Assembly (NCBI RefSeq): GCF_002944405.1
Contig: NZ_CP024307.1
Coordinates: forward strand, 2,562,501 to 2,626,500
DNA length: 64,000 nucleotides
Source: Sinorhizobium fredii
GTDB lineage: Bacteria > Pseudomonadota > Alphaproteobacteria > Rhizobiales > Rhizobiaceae
Direction: 5' to 3'
Shown here: one piece after another, positions 62,101-64,000 of the stretch
Position numbering within the stretch: the stretch's first letter is position 1
How the letters are laid out: each line of letters opens with the position of its first letter
Position numbers and translations under genes: made by a program
Notes under the pieces: generated by a model
What the model was told of the DNA's origin: nothing
Databases searched by the model: none
The model's input: the letters and a program-made list of their open reading frames with translations, nothing else

Positions 62101-64000
62101 TCAGCCTTCCAGCCAACGCAACTCTTCCGGAGCAAGCGTGATCTGCAGGGCCGAGAGACTATCATCCAGTTCCGCCACGGTCCGCGGGCCGATCAGCGGG
62201 ATGACGGGAAACGGCTGGGCAATGACATAGGCAAGCGCGATGTGGATCGGGCTGCAGCCGTGCTTCCTCGCGAGTTCGATTGCCCGGTCGCGGCGTTGGA
62301 AATTGCGCTCGGAATACCAGACCCGGACGATTTCCTCGTCCTCCCGCTTGTCGCGCCCGGCCCTGTCGGTGAAAAACCCCCGCCCCTGGCTCGACCAGGC
62401 AAAATTCGGAATCTGCCGCTTCGCCAGCCAGTCTTTCCAGCCGTCGTCGGACGCCGCGACACAGCCGGGCCAGATGGGATCGAGCATCTCCGCCAGCGAG
62501 AAATTGTTGGAAAGCGCGGCCGGGGCCGCCTTGCCGTTTCTCTCGGCATAGGCGATCGCCTCGTCCATGCGCTCGCGCGTCCAGTTTGATCCGCCGAAGA
62601 TACCCCGGATACGGCCCCGCCGGACCTCGGCATCCATGGCATCGACGAATTCGCCGACCGGGACATCCGGATTGTCGCGATGCATGAAATAGACATCGAC
62701 ATAGTCGATCCTCAGCCGCTCCAGCGACTGATCCAATTGCTTGGCAATCACGTCGGGATAGCAGAGCGGCGAATGGGCGCCCTTGCCGATCAGGATGATG
62801 TCCTCACGATCGACCTTTCGGCTCGTGTGCCAGTCGCCGAAAATGCTCTCGGTCTTGCCGGCACGGTAGACGAATGCAGTGTCAAAGACGTTTCCTCCGG
62901 CCTCGTAGAAAGCGTCGAGCGTCAGCGAGGCGGAGGCGAAACTCGGAAAAAACTCGAAACCCAGCGCAACATTTGAGGCCGGCTTGGCGACGCCCGGAAT
63001 CTGCCGTTTGGGCACATTGCTCCCGGCGACGACGGCCGCACCTGCGAGATTGGTGGTCCGTTTGGCGGCCGTCTCGATCGCATATTCGAGGCCGACGGAT
63101 GCGCGCCAGCGATCGAGAACGCGTAGATTGGCGCGGGTATCTTCGGCGCTCATACCGGGGAAAGAGAACTCGGCGCGGCCGGCACGGATCGCCTCGCCCA
63201 CCGCATCGACCTCGAACGAATAGAGATGGCGCTTCTCCTCGACCTCGATCGTCCGCTGTCCGTCGCCCCTGATGATCTCGATGCGCCCTATCCCGCCCTC
63301 GGTGCCGGAGGCGAACCAGAAGTCCTTCACCTCGATGCGGCCTTTCGAACCGATGATGCGCAACACGTTGTCCTGCTGTGCCATGATCGAGCAGGACACT
63401 TCCGCGACAATGTCGTTCGGGAACTTGAGGACCGCCGAGGCCCACTCGTCGACCCCGGATGGCCCCAGACGCGCCGCACCGGATACCGTCTGCGGTTCGA
63501 GGAAGGTCTTTTCCTCTGCGGCACCGGCGAGCATGCAAACCATAGAGACCGGGTAGCCGCCGACATCGAGAATGCCGCCGCCGGCGAGATCATTGGCAAA
63601 GAGGCGGTGCTCCGGGCGATAGCCGCCCATGTCGAAGCCGAAACTCGAGCGGATGATCCGCACGTCGCCGATCGCGCCCTCCCGCACGAGTTCGACCAGC
63701 CGGGCCGTCTGCGGATGGAACCGGTACATATAGGCTTCGCCGGCGAAAACGCCGGCCTTTTTCGCCTCGTGGAAGATCGACTGCGCCTCGAAGGCGGAAA
63801 GCGCCATCGGCTTTTCGACCAGCACATGCTTGCCGGCGCGCACCGCCTTGATCGCCCATTCTGCATGGCTGGGATGCGGCGTGGCGATATAGACCGCGTC
63901 GATCTCCGGATCCTTAAGCAGCATTTCGTAACCCTCGACAATGCGCGCGCCGGGAAAGCCGTCAGCGAGGCCAGGCCTGTCCGGATCGCGGCTGCCGATA
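62101..64000 (-). CDS. Gfo/Idh/MocA oxidoreductase fused to aldo/keto reductase (partial)
   Basis: The frame runs off the right edge, so the N-terminal part of the Rossmann domain is missing; over 630 residues are seen. First half: Gfo/Idh/MocA dehydrogenase with AVYIATPHPSHAEWA and the EKPMALSAFEAQ motif. Second half (from about GSNVPKRQIPG): aldo/keto reductase with tetrad Asp (FDTAFVY), Tyr (VYR), Lys (LIGKGAH) and His (FMHRDNP). Sugar or inositol derivatives are usual substrates for both families. The two domains are joined without a stop, and both active sites seem intact. Confidence 0.85.
   Translation of the reverse strand, partial: IGSRDPDRPGLADGFPGARIVEGYEMLLKDPEIDAVYIATPHPSHAEWAIKAVRAGKHVLVEKPMALSAFEAQSIFHEAKKAGVFAGEAYMYRFHPQTARLVELVREGAIGDVRIIRSSFGFDMGGYRPEHRLFANDLAGGGILDVGGYPVSMVCMLAGAAEEKTFLEPQTVSGAARLGPSGVDEWASAVLKFPNDIVAEVSCSIMAQQDNVLRIIGSKGRIEVKDFWFASGTEGGIGRIEIIRGDGQRTIEVEEKRHLYSFEVDAVGEAIRAGRAEFSFPGMSAEDTRANLRVLDRWRASVGLEYAIETAAKRTTNLAGAAVVAGSNVPKRQIPGVAKPASNVALGFEFFPSFASASLTLDAFYEAGGNVFDTAFVYRAGKTESIFGDWHTSRKVDREDIILIGKGAHSPLCYPDVIAKQLDQSLERLRIDYVDVYFMHRDNPDVPVGEFVDAMDAEVRRGRIRGIFGGSNWTRERMDEAIAYAERNGKAAPAALSNNFSLAEMLDPIWPGCVAASDDGWKDWLAKRQIPNFAWSSQGRGFFTDRAGRDKREDEEIVRVWYSERNFQRRDRAIELARKHGCSPIHIALAYVIAQPFPVIPLIGPRTVAELDDSLSALQITLAPEELRWLEG

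Overview
The window is GC-rich alphaproteobacterial DNA, most likely from Sinorhizobium/Ensifer or a close Rhizobiales relative, and probably from a large replicon or megaplasmid rather than the core chromosome. This rests on codon usage, ABC importers paired with catabolic genes and LysR/Lrp regulators, the palindromic intergenic repeats typical of rhizobia, a cobalamin-riboswitch cbtBA pair, and a second-copy style complex I cluster. No replication gene, rRNA, tRNA, IS element or CRISPR array was found.

Layout. (1) 20-11759: an acyl-CoA dehydrogenase, an ADP-forming acyl-CoA synthetase and a CaiD-like crotonobetainyl-CoA hydratase, followed by an oligopeptide-type ABC importer and a CocE/NonD hydrolase. 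This looks like a catabolic module for a carnitine/betaine-like or acyl-conjugated amino compound. (2) 11935-19996: an ACT-domain protein, an HSL-family esterase, a LysR regulator, a polyamine-type ABC importer (PotFGHI-like) and a gamma-aminobutyraldehyde-type dehydrogenase with a terminator. (3) 20681-22341: a small membrane protein, a cysteine hydrolase and its divergent Lrp regulator. (4) 22349-29956: a non-pyrrolysine MttB-family methyltransferase, two DMGDH/sarcosine-dehydrogenase-like flavoproteins with GcvT domains, and a divergent LysR; a methylated-amine demethylation module. (5) 29963-34546: a membrane alpha/beta hydrolase, an Lrp regulator divergent from a methionine-gamma-lyase-like enzyme, a VOC protein and a DUF1772 protein. 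(6) 34741-39464: cobalamin riboswitch, cbtB, cbtA, a FhuF-like reductase, a glucoamylase-like protein and a secreted vWA protein. (7) 39581-44060: an orphan YcaO locus with two small ORFs, a SARP/TPR regulator and an XRE regulator, then a CsbD protein. (8) 44399-60860: a complete but rearranged NADH:quinone oxidoreductase. nuoH and nuoI are on the + strand with a CBS protein; nuoJ, nuoK, an extra antiporter-like subunit, an 84-aa membrane protein, a NuoL-like subunit, nuoM, nuoN and nuoABCDEFG are on the - strand. (9) 61078-64000: an outer-membrane protein with a hairpin over its start, and a Gfo/Idh/MocA-aldo/keto reductase fusion cut by the window edge.

How it fits together. The first half imports and oxidises nitrogenous solutes (betaines, polyamines, methylated glycines, sulfur amino acids) to acyl-CoA, aldehyde and C1 products. 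NADH from such catabolism could feed the second-half complex I, which carries four antiporter-like subunits instead of the usual three. Two items most deserve a second look: the four-antiporter complex I with its small unknown membrane protein, and the YcaO locus with its short candidate substrate ORFs.
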